Numbered from the stretch's first letter, positions 47,459-59,090 are shown. The stretch: DNA of 64,000 nucleotides from Symbiodinium natans (GCA_905221605.1 CAJNDS010002205.1:462639-526638), one strand, 5' to 3'. Notes: generated from the letters alone by a model not told the origin. Numbers and translations are program-made.

Positions 47459-48854
47459 CATACAAGGATAGTTTCGGCCGGCGGCGGCCACCCCCAGAGC
47501 CTGCCACGCGTCGGGCAGAGTCCGAGTCCTCCTCGGCGCCTGGGGCGTTTTTGGGCTTTAGGGTTGAGAGGGTTTGGGGTATGGGGTTTAGGGTTTAGGG
47601 TTTGGGGTTTGGGGTTTAGGGTTTAGGGTTTAGGGCTTTTTAAGGGGGCTGGTAGGGGGCATATAGGGGTTTAAGGATCTGCTGGTTTGGGGGTTGAGGT
47701 TTAAGGCAGGGGGGTTTCAGGGGCTTCGTTGGCTTAAGACGCGTGGGTGGGCTTAAGGGGACTAAACCCTGAACCCTAAACCCTGTAGGAAACTGCAGGC
47801 AAGGTTCGGCAGCATGAGGGAGTGCTGTGGAGTGGTGGTGAGCTTTGGGTTACATACCAAACCGCTGAGGCCCCCCCACGTTCTTCAGGAATCCTTGTGG
47901 TCTTGCGACATGGTGATTTCAGCTCCCTTGCAAAGGGCCTTAGAATTTTGGGTGGAGTTTCGACATAAGCCGCCCCAAACCCGGAACCTTGAGAGTTTAG
48001 GGTTCTCTGCTTGGCTTCGCGTCTTAGGGCCCTCTCCTCGACGCCCCTAAACCCTAAACCCTAAACCCTAAACCCTAAACCCTAAACCCCAAACAGGGTT
48101 CAGGGTGTGAATGTAGGCCCCTGCGTGCTCGGATCTTTTGGGACCAGGTGCCTCCAACCGACGCGATGCTTGGGCCGAACTGGGGGTAACTGGGGTGATG
48201 GGGGCCACTGAGAGGAGCCGAGCTAGCTCGTGGGGGTGGGGGGGTTTAGGGTTTGGGGTTTAGGGTTTAGGGGCTCAGGGTTGGGGGGGGGGGGGGGTGC
48301 CTCAACCAGAGTTGCGTGGTTGGCCTGACGAACCCGAAATGGGATCATAATGTAGCGAGCGGACCTCGTAGGGTTGCTTTGCGTTGCTCCCCGAAAATGG
48401 TTATTTCCAAAAATGTGGGGTATAGGGTTTAGGGTGGAGGGTTTAGGGTGCCGGGCACACAGTGCAAACGAGGCTTCTTGTGTTTCCAATGCCTATGGGG
48501 CACTGCCAAAGATTAGAAAGCAACCACTTGCCACAGAGCACTGTTCCTTCCGGGGGGGTGGGAGGGGGGCCTCTCATGGGCAGAGGATCTGAACACTCCG
48601 ATTCGTGGCTCTCGATATTGGCTCTATTTTCCCAAACCTATCTTGCATGGGTGCTCTGGGACTACCCTAATCACCCTAATCCTGAGATCCCGACAGGAAT
48701 TTTCGAAGACCTGCAGGAAATTCAGAAACCTGTGAAACTCTAGAGGTAGTTGAGCAGCTCATGCTTTGTGCTTGACACAGTTGAGCAACATCCCACAAGA
48801 AAGCACTGTAAGCCCCGTGAATTGCTAAAGCCTCAACCTCCCCCCAAGCCCCTA

Positions 48855-48980
48855 GGTTTAGGGTTTTGGGTTTAGGGTTTAGGGTTTGGGGTTTGGGTTT
48901 AGGGTTTAGGGTTTAGGATTTAGGGTTTAGGGTTTGGGGTTTAGGGTTTAGGGTTTAGGGTTTAGGGTTTAGGGTTTAGA
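48855..48980 (+). repeat. TTTAGGG array
   Basis: G-strand heptamers with TTTGGGG variants. Confidence 0.95.
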
Positions 48981-49145
48981 TGACTCCTAAACCCTCAACC
49001 CACAGCCTCCAACAGCCACACCGCCCACAAAAAGCCCCAGGAAGCAAACCCAAGCCACTGAACCCCACCCCCCCCTCCCCCACCAAAAACCCTAAACCCT
49101 AAACCCTGAACCCTGAACCCTAAACCCTAAGCCCTAAACCCTCAG

Positions 49146-49221
49146 GAAGCTCCCCGACGCGGCGGACTTGGAGTCCGCCAAGGCGTCCCTGGCAGCAGCG
49201 CAGGAGTCTTCAAAGCTGCTT
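49146..49221 (+). CDS. Candidate coiled-coil exon
   Basis: ACCCTCAG acceptor, frame KLPDAADLESAKASLAAAQE followed by SSKLL, then a GTACAC donor. The acceptor abuts a C-strand array (49085-49143). Ala/Glu/Lys/Leu heptad character. Confidence 0.5.
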
Positions 49222-49463
49222 GTACACCGTCCTTGTATTCACTTCAACCTTCCTGAAGTTTAGGGCCCACGTATCTACTCTGGTAGCTGCACCAGCAAAT
49301 CCCATGAAATGAAGGAAGGCTTCCCTTTTGAGTCCCTGATGACTTGGGTTTAGGGTTTAGGGTTCAGGGTTTAGAGTTAGGGTTTAGGGTTTAGGGTTTC
49401 AACCCGAAACCCCTAAACCCTAAACCGTAACCCCCCCCCCCCCCCCCCCGCACCCGCACCCAC

Positions 49464-49596
49464 CCACCTTCGGAGGAGGAGCTCAACAACGTCGAGACCC
49501 TAAACCCTAAACCCTAAGCCCTAAGCCCTAAACCCTAAACCCTCAACTCTTACCCCAACTCCACCTTCGGAGGAGGAGCTCAAGAACATCGAGACC
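49464..49596 (+). repeat. 36-bp exon-start duplication flanking a CCCTAAA array
   Basis: Segments 49464-49499 and 49561-49596, both starting CCACCTTCGGAGGAGGAGCT, differ at two positions and enclose a C-strand array of about eight units. The second copy continues into a coiled-coil exon; the first ends abruptly at the array. Confidence 0.9.
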
Positions 49597-49649
49597 GAGG
49601 CGAGGGACGACGAGCGCCTGAAGATCGCCAAAGCGGAAGACGACGCTCC
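49569..49649 (+). CDS. Candidate coiled-coil exon (complete copy)
   Basis: Open frame SEEELKNIETEARDDERLKI followed by AKAEDDAPE, strongly charged. A C-strand array lies upstream and a G-strand degenerate array downstream. The exact acceptor is uncertain (AG|GAGGAG choices). Confidence 0.45.
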
Positions 49650-50869
49650 GGAGATTTTTGGGGTTTGGGTTCTAGGGTTTAGGATCTAGGGTGTAGGGTA
49701 TAGGATTGAGGGTATAGGGCATTTTCCTGTTGGGTTTCGGCTTTGGCATTTAGGTTTTCAGGTTTCGGGTTTGGGGGGGGGGGGGGGGGGTATGACAGTT
49801 TAGGGGGTTTTGTTTCGTTCTTAGCCAGGGGGCCCCAAAGCCCCCAGTCCTCGAAGAGGCCGAAGTGATGGAGGGCTCAACACGACCGTCTTGGGTTGGC
49901 CGCATGTTGTGGATCAGCGTCAAGATTTCTTCCTTTCTTTCTTTTGCGACTGGCTAGTTACTAAACCTCCTGAGATAGCCTGGACCTGTGCCTGAAATGC
50001 GATGCCCTGAAGCTGCTCCATGTATTAGCAATGCCCAGTAGCCCCGAACATGAGCGTCCTTAGAGGGTTTGGGGTGCTGGGCGCTTCTTGGATGTCCGCG
50101 AACGAAGTATACTCACAGGGTACTTAGGGTCAAAGCACAGTCCGATTGACTTGTGAGGACAGTACAGTAGCGAAGGTGCTGTAGTTGTTGGGGATTCTTC
50201 CATGTATCTATTTGCTTGTTCCCACTCACATTGGCTAGCAAGTATGTCCAGAACCACCTGAGCACTGAGGCTGAATGACCAGAGCATCCATGCCGGAACA
50301 GCAATAACGTCCATGTTACCAGCGCATCCAAGTCGCAAGGTCACATGTTGCCGCATTCTGCGCCCAACGATACGACTGTCACTCCTCTCGCGTTGTGAAT
50401 GAGTGCTGTCGGGTCGTGAGGGTCTTGAGGGTCTCGGGTTGAGGGCTTAGGGTTTTGAGAGGTTGCGCGTGCGTGTTCTTCGGTGGAGTGCCCGTGCCTC
50501 TCCTGATTGTGTGGCCACAGCTTCCGAGCCAAAAATCGCTACCGGTCCATAACTCCATCTAGCCGACTGTTCGCCCTAAGGCCTCAAGGTCACGCCTCCC
50601 TGTCCAACTAAAACTTAGACCCTAGACCTTAAGTTTTGAAACCCAAAACCCTTGAACCCGAAACCCTAAACCCTAAACCCTACGCTGTCGGACCCCCGAA
50701 CTCATAACGTGGAGCTCGCGAAGCGCTTTGGCGGCCGCGTGCATGGCGTGTTTTCTGTAGGAGGCGGTTCCCCAAAGAAGAGGTTTGAGTTATATGGGTT
50801 TAGAGTTTAGGGCTTCTTTAAGTAGGGTTGGGCATATGTTCGGGGTTCCTGTTGGGGTATCTGGGTATC

Positions 50870-51203
50870 TAATCCGAGCATCTGTTTAATTGGGGGGGGG
50901 CCCCCCCCCCCCACCGCAATAAGAAAGGCCGGGTTCCGCAATAGTAAGACCGTGGCCCTGTCTTGATTCTCTATTAAAAACAATAGGCCGCAGATCCTTG
51001 AGGTGCTGTAGCTTCGCAGCTCAGCAAGCAAAACAAGAAGCCTGCCGACAGATTTTGGAACCTCCCCGAAAACATGTTCTTTAAATGTGGTGGTATTGGC
51101 CCATACGAAATCCACCGTAATGGAAAGTAGTCTTCCGGCGGGCTTCTCGGCGAAAAAAAACTCTTTAAATGTGGGGGTATTAATTAAACAGATGCTCGGA
51201 TTA
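50870..51203. mobile_element. MITE-like element with 22-bp inverted ends
   Basis: The left end starts TAATCCGAGCATCTGTTTAA and the right end is its exact inverse (51182-51203). The 290-bp interior has no complete ORF of its own. It contains a G/C-run hairpin (50892-50912) and a duplicated 'CTTTAAATGTGG' word. Non-autonomous; the mobilising enzyme is unknown. Confidence 0.75.
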
Positions 51204-52009
51204 GGGGCTATATTAAGGCATATGGGTTGCAGATAAAGAGGCCACCGGCCTTTATAAGGTTTAAGGGTTGAGGGCTTTAAGGGTTTAGAGCGTCGGGTTT
51301 GGGGATTGAGGACTTTAAGGGTTAAAAGCTTCGGGTTTGAGGGTTCATGGCTTTAGGGTTCACAGCTTCGGGTTTACGGCTTAGTTAGGGTTTAGGAGCT
51401 CAGGGTCCTAGAGCTTACGGGTTGAGGGTTTGAAGCTTTAGGGCCTTTCGGGTGTCACCAAGCTGAGTATCTAGGGCCCTAAATGATTACCCTTATGATC
51501 CCCCATAACCTAGTCCAAACAAAATGCGGCTATCATGCAAGCTACTCCTCATTTCTGCCCTCTGCGTTGTTCCCTGTAGATTGCTAGGGGCCAGGCAGCT
51601 CTTAAACCCCTAAGAACTCAACCCCAAACCCCAGAATCCTTACACCTTATGCCCTAGCTAACCCCCCCCTATCCCGAAACCCCAAACCCTGCCCCCCCCC
51701 CCCCCCACTTCCCAAAAAAAGAAGCACGGCCAAAAGTTAGGCAACCGAGTGTATGGACTCCCCCAGGCGCCTGGGCCTGAACGAATCTAGGCCCCGAAGC
51801 CCTAGGAGTCCCCGTTCAAGGCTTCGTACAGGGTTTTTAGGGTTTTCGGGTTTGAGGGTTTAGGGTTTAGGGCAAGTGCAGGGTTTAGGGTCTAGGGTTT
51901 TGGGTTTTGGGTTTAGGGTTTAGGGTTTAGAGCAAGTCTAGGGTTCAGGGTTTAGACTCGTAGAGGCCCCCCTTGCAAACTGCCAAAATCCTCCTCCTCA
52001 GCTCCCCAG

Positions 52010-52087
52010 AACCCCAAGGAAGCGCAGCGGGAGGTGGAGGATGCGCTGATCGGGGCCAAGGAGCGCGCCTTGCGGCAGTTTGGGGAT
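52010..52087 (+). CDS. Candidate 78-bp coiled-coil exon, phase 0
   Basis: CTCCTCCTCAGCTCCCCAG is a strong pyrimidine-rich acceptor. Frame NPKEAQREVEDALIGAKERA, then LRQFGD, with donor GTAGGGTTTAGGG, so the G-strand array (52089-52145) supplies the donor itself. Confidence 0.5.
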
Positions 52088-52410
52088 GTAGGGTTTAGGG
52101 TTTAGGGTTTAGGGTTTAGGGTTTAGGGTTTAGGGTTTAGGGCTTAAGCTGCAGGACTCCTTCTAAACTGAACCCTCCCTCAACGAATCAAGGGTCTAGT
52201 GTTTTGCTACTAGGGCTCATGGCTTACGAGGGTCAAAGAACCCCGAGCCCTGAACCCGATTCAGCGCTTAGGAGGTCAGCAAGGTTTAGGGTTTAGGGTC
52301 TAGAGGGTCACTGTTCTAGCATTCATTGTCATTGGGGGGTTCCAGACTTAGGAAAAAAACCCACCCGCCCAAAGAATCCCATATTAAGAAAATATTAAAT
52401 TTTCATCCAA

Positions 52411-52475
52411 GGACTTGCCTTAATCGACGAAGGGCTTGCCTTATTCGACGAAGGACTTGGCTTATTCGACGAATT
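52411..52475 (+). repeat. 23-bp tandem repeat, three copies
   Basis: The unit contains ACTTGCCTTATTCGACGAAG, with minor changes. A (TA)n tract follows at 52497-52526 and a C-run at 52533-52543. Confidence 0.85.
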
Positions 52476-52492
52476 CATTAGGGTTTAAATAA

Positions 52493-52528
<36 letters not shown>

Positions 52529-53186
52529 TCGCCCCCCCCCCCCAAGATCCACCTTTCCCTGTCGCGAGGTGCGCCGTGGGCTGCTAGCAGCTCCGAGGGC
52601 CGAGGGATATGGTCGTGAGTTTGTGGTTTGGGATTTGGGGTTTTGGGAGCCAACTCTTGAGACGCAGGCAGTGGCACAGGAATCTGCAATGTTTGGGGAG
52701 CTGCTGTGATTGAGCCGGGGAGTTTCGGCTCGCATCTGTTGATGTAACTGTGCTGGGGCTATGGTCACGGTGTCTTTAAAACTACTGAAATGGGACCTCT
52801 GTCCGGATGCAGTGCTGCTCATCCATGAGTTTGCAAAGAAGCCCACCCCGGTACCCAGAGCACCACGGCCACCACTTCGGATCGGCAAGTTAAGTGACGG
52901 AGACGCGACTTTGTTTACAGCAAAGGCATACCACATATAGTGAGAATATATGTTGGTACACAACCTATGGGGCTATTTTTTGAATACAAAATGTACCCAA
53001 ACAAGGATGTTCTGTCTTTGAGAACGACGACGGCGTCTTGTACAAAGTAACTCCATGGCCGGACAGTGTGTCTGAGAGACTTCTCACGACTGCGGAAAGA
53101 GCTGAACTTGGCATGTAGCTGTTAAGGCCTTGTCTTGTCCCGGGCTACTGCAAAAGCACGAGCTCGCTTTCCAATCTCCTCAGTAG

Positions 53187-55696
53187 ATGGCCATCAACCG
53201 GTAAGCCTCTGCAGTGCTAAAACGTGTTTCAGCATTGCTTCTCACAGTTGGTTATCGCTTGCGCTCCAAGAGCTGCCAGCCCTTTCCGAGCATTCTGTTT
53301 GACGCTCAAAGTCTTTTGATTTCCTAGGCCCCACACTTTGCGTCGCAATGGCCTTACCTTTGATGAGGCAATCTCCCACACTGACGGCCTCAAACTTGTT
53401 CGCCTGGAGAAGCCCCTCATTGTACACAAAGAGCCGGGCTGCATCACGGTCGGAGATCTTCCGGCCAAGGATGAGATCACGGACGAGATAAAGAAAAAGG
53501 TGCAGTTCCTGGATGTACTCATGAACTGGGAGGGTGAGTTGGATTTCAAGAAGATCGAAGAGTTGTTTTTCCAACAGCGCTACAGTGATCTCCCACATCC
53601 CATCCGTATGAACGGTCAAAACGAAACGCCCTACGACATGCAGGTTTTCATCGTTTCCAAAGGAGAAACCAAGTGGGATATCGTCAAGCACATTAAGTTC
53701 GCTGAAGGGTCAAAAGTGCTGCGCAGCACTATCCGCAGCATGTGCACAGGGAGGGCCCTCGAGATCGACTATTGCAAGCAGTACCGAGAGGGCGGTCGTG
53801 CTCTGCAATACCTTCTCGAGGCCATGGGCGGTTTCCAGGTACGTTACCAAAAGCTGATTCCAGCTGGTAGCTCCACCAAACCGGTGAAAGAGACAGAGGA
53901 CATTCGAAAGGGGTTTGCCTTCATCCGTGAAGCAGGGCCGGAAGAGAACAGTGACGGTCAATTCACTTCTTGGACTGAAGAGCAGGTGAATGATCCCAAT
54001 GGGCCACTTTTCAAATGGGACAAGGGAACCATCAAGGAGTTCCTGCGCTGCCTTGCTGACAAAGGCTCGCAGGCAAACACTATCCAAGATTGGCCCCTCA
54101 CCCTGAAGAGCTTTACCCCGTGGGCCCTCAACACAATCTTCGCACCCATCTTGCCTCGCATCCTGGAGCACGCAGTCATTCTGATTGGCAAGTCAGAGGT
54201 CGGCAAGAGCCCGACGGCCTACACTCTGGCGAACTTGGCTTCTGCATTCTGGCTCCTTCAGAAGGGTCGTGAACATGAGAAGCCATCATTCCAAAGCTGC
54301 AACCACCTGGACTATTTCCGAAAGGAGAGAGGCCGTACAACAAAGCCAAGAGTCTTCGACGATGGCAATTTCAATTTGGAGTCTCCGGCCTCGGTCAAAG
54401 CTGTCACAGAAGTGACAGGCTTTGAAAGGAAGACCATGGCCCGCTGGAACGCTTCTTCGTACGAGAAGAACCAGCTTTTCGTCGTCTGCTCCAACCCCTA
54501 CGACCGATCAGCTGAGCCCGCCTTGCCGCCCCAAACAAACAGCGACACGGTGTCCTTTGAAGTCTTCTACAAGCTTGTTAGGCCCTCTTTCCACAAGGAC
54601 TTTGACGAGGAAGACTTGATGGGTGTCTTCAAACGCTCGGTCATGATCGTCTTCACTGACATCGGCATCTATGTTCGCTCGCCCGGCACACACCGCGACC
54701 CCATCAAGCGTGTAGCCTGGCCCGACAAAGATTTTGGGGTAGTCTCTCTCACAGCAAGGCCTACACTGTCCGCTTACCTGAAGGGCCACCTGCAACAACT
54801 CCCACCAAATCATGCGGAGGACACGCAGTGGAGTTTGAATCTTCTTCAGGCGGCCCTCGACGGAGAAGAAGTGCCCCTCTGCTACACGGTGACAGGCAAA
54901 GAATTCTCCACCGGGAAGAAGTACCTCAATGAGGTTCGCCCTGATTTGGCAGGGATTTCTGGCAGTACCACTCACTACTTCGAGGACATCCCTGAGTCAA
55001 CTCAACCACCCACAAAGAAGCTCCGGTCTGTGAAATCGTCCAGCTCCCTGCTCGCATCTTCCAACGCTGCACCAACAACCGCATCTGCAGCATCGTTCGT
55101 GGCAAAGGACAAGGACACGGTAAGGTCGTCGTCTTCTACCGACACTTTCATGCCGGCCCCTTGCTCAGTCTAAAGGGAGGGTTTAGGGCTCGTCGAAACA
55201 TGAACAGCTTCAAAACATAACCTGTGCCTATCACATGCCACATCACAGCCTAAACCAGCTTACGCCAAACATTTAAAAAAACGCTTCTTCCGTTTTGTAT
55301 GAGGTGCGTGTGAAGCAAGAGCCCACGGACGCCTTGCAGAAGTCCATCGCCTTCAAGAAGAAACTCGGCAGCCGCACGTTGCAAATCAATCTCTCCAGCT
55401 CATCAGAGAAGGAGGACACGAAACAGACGTCGTCGCCTCTCCACGCCGAGATCAAGCAGTCCCCGCCCCATCCGGATTCCACCGCTGATGGATTCTTGCC
55501 GTCGCCAAACACACATGCAGAGGCAGGAACTTCTGCAGTGGACTTCACGAATGATGAGATGGATGTTGCCTCCAACACTTCTCAAGAGGATCCAATGAAG
55601 AATCTTCCGGACGAACACGATCTTGAAGCAGAGAACCTCGGCAGGACCTTCTCACAACAGCTCGATGACTTCGTGGACAACATGCCGTCAGAGTGA
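53187..55696 (+). CDS. SF3-helicase-like ATPase of a host-borne mobile unit (spliced)
   Basis: Proposed join(53187-53200, 53328-55119, 55304-55696), 732 residues. Exon 1 gives MAINR; GT-AG splicing (G|GTAAGC ... CCTAG|G) continues as PHTLRRNGLTFDEAIS. The second intron (ACG|GTAAGG ... ATGAG|GTG) keeps phase 0. Without it, exon 2 stops at 55173. The SF3-type core, counted from exon 1, is Walker A G-K-S-E-V-G-K-S at 292-299, Walker B 'RVFDDGNF' D349/D350 and motif C 'FVVCSNPYD' with N394. Helicases of this class unwind DNA in viral or Rep-type replication. I see no Rep nuclease motif. The tail is Ser/Asp/Glu-rich. It lies 240 bp before the transposase gene in the same direction. The partner relation is inferred. 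Confidence 0.65.
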
Positions 55697-55936
55697 GCCT
55701 CACGAGCACGATGACTGCAGCCCTCTCCTACTGAGTCCTACTGATCGCAGTTCGCGCAATAGCTATGCTACGTGCCTAGTTTTGAGTCCCGGCATCCAAA
55801 GAGTAGCTGTTTTGTTCACAGGCTACTTCTCACCACAAGCTCGATCGCAGGCTCAAAACGCCCACACTTCTGATGCCAAACATGTTGCGTGCAGCATACG
55901 TCCCTTGCCTTCTCTCCGTGTTGATTTGGTGGCAAT

Positions 55937-57279
55937 TTGTCAAGTAGCCTTGCAGCATCAAGGAAGCGTTTCACAAGAACTCTTGTCATCATGCCCAAGG
56001 CGGTCATGAAAGCCATGAAGGCAAAGCCTCTTTTCCCTGCTCCCAAGCGAGGAAAGCATCGCGTCCAGCGACGCCCCGCTTCCAAGAACTATGTTCCCGT
56101 GCCATATGTTCGCCACGGCATCCTATCGGCCAAAAACAAAGGGTTTCGCCAGCGATGGGGGGAGTCCATACAGCACCTCATGTCACTGAAAGGCCGCCGA
56201 CTGATCACACACCTTCAGAAGGACAAAATCTTGCCCAGCTGGCAGGGTCGCCAGTGCCCTCGCTGTGCCAAAGGCGTTCTCGGGACACTCAACTACGTCA
56301 AGGCTAAGAAGATCTGGGCCTACCGATGCAATCACAAGCACTGCCACAAGTTCTTGCAGCCGCACGACTACCATCCCGTCTTCTTCATGTCTGCTGGGAA
56401 CTCGTCAACGTCGCTTGGCAAACAGGCTGCAGCGCTGTATTGTGCAACAGCCAATGTCCCCTGCCAGTCTACCCACTTGATCCTTGACATGGACCACAAG
56501 CCCGTGGAGCGCATCTACACCAACCTAGACGTCGCCCGTGCTCAGTACGTCGTCCAGCAGGAGAAGAAGATCACCTACGGTGGCAATTGGGAGGATGTAG
56601 AGGTAGATGAAGTCGATCTGGGCAAGCTCACGGACGAGTCCTTAGGCCCACGCAACACGAAGTGGGAACAGTGGGGCGGACTAGTTCAGAGAGGCTGTCC
56701 ATCGTCGTTGTGCTTGTTTCGCTTGAACCCGAAGCTCACCACAAAGCGGGCGCCGGGTCCTGGCCCAATCAAGAAGGTGGACTGGGCTGTTATTGCTAAA
56801 AAACACCTCGCCAACCGCAAGGTGGTCTTGCACAGCGACGGCGCCCGTGCCTACACTCTCAAGATCCCGCAAGTGAAGCATTGCAACGTCGTCCACAAGA
56901 AAAAGAAGGTTACCGTCAACGGCAAGGCTCGGTGCTCACCATTTTTACTATTGATTCAATACATGTCCTTTCAGTTGCATCCATGAATCGTTTGGTCCCT
57001 TGTCTTCTCCATCAGGCACAGTGGGTCAAGCCCCACTACACGAAGGTTTACACCATCAAACTTCCAGACCGCCGACGGCTGAAGGTGAAAAGCGGGACGC
57101 AAGTCATTGACCGTTTCTGGGGCACTTTGAGGACCGTCTTAAAGAACTCATCCCGAGTCCCAGGTAGCCAGCAACTCGTCCGGAAGATCCGGTCGGCCCA
57201 GTTTACGTACTGGAACCGCAATTCGAACCTGTGGAAGGCCACAGGTCGAATGATCCACTCTCTCTTTCAGATCAACTGA
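55937..57279 (+). CDS. IS1595/Merlin-like DDE transposase, one intron
   Basis: Join(55937-56926, 57016-57279), 417 residues. The 89-bp GC-AG intron (AAG|GCTCGG ... CATCAG|GCA) joins 'VTVNGK' to 'AQWVKPHYTKVY'. A basic N-terminal tail starts MPKAVMKAMKAK. Zinc ribbon C107-x2-C110-x20-C131-x4-C136 (CPRC ... YRCNHKHC). DDE-type core: D224 in 'VEVDEVDLGK', D301 in 'VLHSDGARAYT', and an acidic third position D362 in 'GTQVIDRFWGTLR' where relatives usually carry E or N. This layout matches ISXO2-like/IS1595 transposases, whose eukaryotic kin are Merlin elements. Lys/Arg-rich C-terminal part. The hairpin cluster 185 bp downstream may be the element's end. Confidence 0.8.
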
Positions 57280-57463
57280 AAGACCGCTCCCTTGCGATGA
57301 TTTTGAGCGCTCTCATCGCACGTCTCGTCGCGAACGCAAAACAGCAAGGACCTTGCATGTTGTTTGCATGTGCAATACTGCAAAACATCACTCGCATGAA
57401 GTACTCTGCCGCAGCTTCCAGCCTCAGCCTCCCTTCATAGCCACCCGTTGACTATCTGCAGGC

Positions 57464-58312
57464 CAAAATAGGGACAGTACAGCACTTTTGCAGTCCGCAG
57501 AGGCGAAAGTGCTGTACTGTCCCTATTTTCTCGTCTCCAGGCAAGCAAAAAATAGGGACAGTGCAGCACTTCTGCAGTCTCCAGAGGCGAAAGTGCTGTA
57601 CTGTCCCTATTTTTTGCTTCCAGGTACCAATAAAGTGCCGTACTGTCCCTAAAAAACCTAAAAAACCAATCTTTTGGGAACTACCGGGCTCCAGGGCTGG
57701 TAGTGCTGGAGAGATTGGTTTTTTAGGTTTTTAGGGACAGTACAGCACTTTATTGGTACCTGCAAGCAAAAAATAGGGACAGTACAGCACTTTTGCAGTC
57801 CGAAGAGGCGAAAGTGCTGTACTGTCCCTATTTTCTCGTCTCCAGGCAAGCAAAAAAATAGGGACAGTACAGCACTTTTGCAGTCCGAAGAGGCGAAAGT
57901 GCTGTACTGTCCCTATTTTCTCGTCTCCAGGCAAGCAAAAAATAGGGACAGTACAGCACTTCTGCAGTCCGAAGAGGCGAAAGTGCTGTACTGTCCCTAT
58001 TTTTTGCTTCCAGGTACCAATAAAATGCCGTGCTGTCCCTAAAAAACCTAAAAAACCAATCTTTTGGGAACTACCGGGGGCTCCAGGGCTGGTAGTGCTG
58101 GAAAGATTGGTTTTTTAGGTTTTTTAGGGACAGTACAGCACTTTATTGGTACCTGCAAGCAAAAAATAGGGACAGTACAGCACTTTTGCAGTCCGAAGAG
58201 GCGAAAGTGCTGTACTGTCCCTATTTTCTCGTCTCCAGGCAAGCAAAAAATAGGGACAGTACAGCACTTTTGCAGTCCGAAGAGGCGAGAGTGCTGTACT
58301 GTCCCTATTTCA
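57464..58312. repeat. Cluster of hairpins: seven 65-bp palindromes and two 140-bp palindromes
   Basis: The small unit has arms AATAGGGACAGTACAGCACT and its complement around a TGCAGTCCGAAGAGGCG-type loop (about 57464, 57547, 57767, 57854, 57937, 58161, 58246). The large unit (57623-57760, 58013-58154) has arms GGTACCAATAAAGTGC and AGGGACAGTACAGC around an inner stem ACCAATCTTT/AAAGATTGGT. Copies are nearly identical, so recently amplified. Minus-strand Cys-rich frames are repeat translations. Confidence 0.93.
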
Positions 58313-58350
58313 TGGGTTCAGGCAAGCCATATTCGCACATCGCAGACACA

Positions 58351-58382
58351 CATACACCACACACACACACACACACACACAC
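58351..58382 (+). repeat. (CA)n microsatellite
   Basis: Short CA dinucleotide run right after the hairpin cluster. Confidence 0.9.
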
Positions 58383-58599
58383 TCATCGCCATAAGAACTC
58401 GGTAACACCAGAAACCAACCACCGGATCCTGGTAGTCCATTTTTGGCATCTGCATGTACGCATCGTTGCAACAAAGAAGTCTGAAACTATCGTTTTAAGA
58501 GGAAAACCCTCGGTATTTGCAGCGTTTTCGGCATCTGCATGTATAACAAAAAGTATAGACATGGAGTGAGACGAGTATGAAAAACCTTAGGGGTGGATC

Positions 58600-58601
<2 letters not shown>

Positions 58602-58667
<66 letters not shown>
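58602..58667 (+). repeat. 66-bp uninterrupted G homopolymer
   Basis: One continuous G run followed by CGACC and a (TA)n tract. The true length is uncertain because sequencing and assembly slip on such runs. The poly-Gly frames are artefacts. Confidence 0.9.
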
Positions 58668-58986
58668 CGACCATATATATATATATATGAAGAGAGGTTT
58701 AGGGTTCTCTGGTCAAAGGTCAGCTCCCGCCCCCCCCCCCCCCCTTGGTCTTGTGGCCGCCCTGAACACAAACTACACCCTGAACCCAATCTGTAGGAGT
58801 TGTTGTCAAGGAATTGAAATTGAAGTTAAGTTAAGATATATAGGTATATGTATATTATATTATGTATACATATATATATATACGCATACATCAGCATGAT
58901 AGGTGTATGAATAATTCTCGTAGAACCTGGTTCCTTGCTACGGTATCTTTTCACAACGACTTACCCTAAGCTCTAAAAGATTTTCT

Positions 58987-59062
58987 AGGGTTTAGGGTTT
59001 AGGGTTTAGGGTTTAGGGTTTAGGGTTTAGGGTTTAGGGTTTAGGGTTTAGGGTTTAGGGTT
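58987..59062 (+). repeat. TTTAGGG array before a coiled-coil exon
   Basis: Eleven G-strand heptamers. An exception to the usual order, since a G-strand array here precedes an exon. Confidence 0.96.
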
Positions 59063-59090
59063 GAAGCCCCTCAGAAGCCCCTTAAAGCAG

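Noticed and set aside
53005-53118. Frame reading VFENDDGVLYKVTPWPDSVS just upstream of the helicase-like gene
   Set aside because: It looks protein-like and ends at a stop, but no acceptor or link to a neighbour could be fixed. Kept as unassigned rather than called.
57658-58242. Cys-rich repeated minus-strand frames in the hairpin cluster
   Set aside because: Products of the palindromic repeats; identical blocks in both orientations.
58487-58899. Poly-Pro and poly-Gly frames
   Set aside because: Caused by the 66-bp G run.
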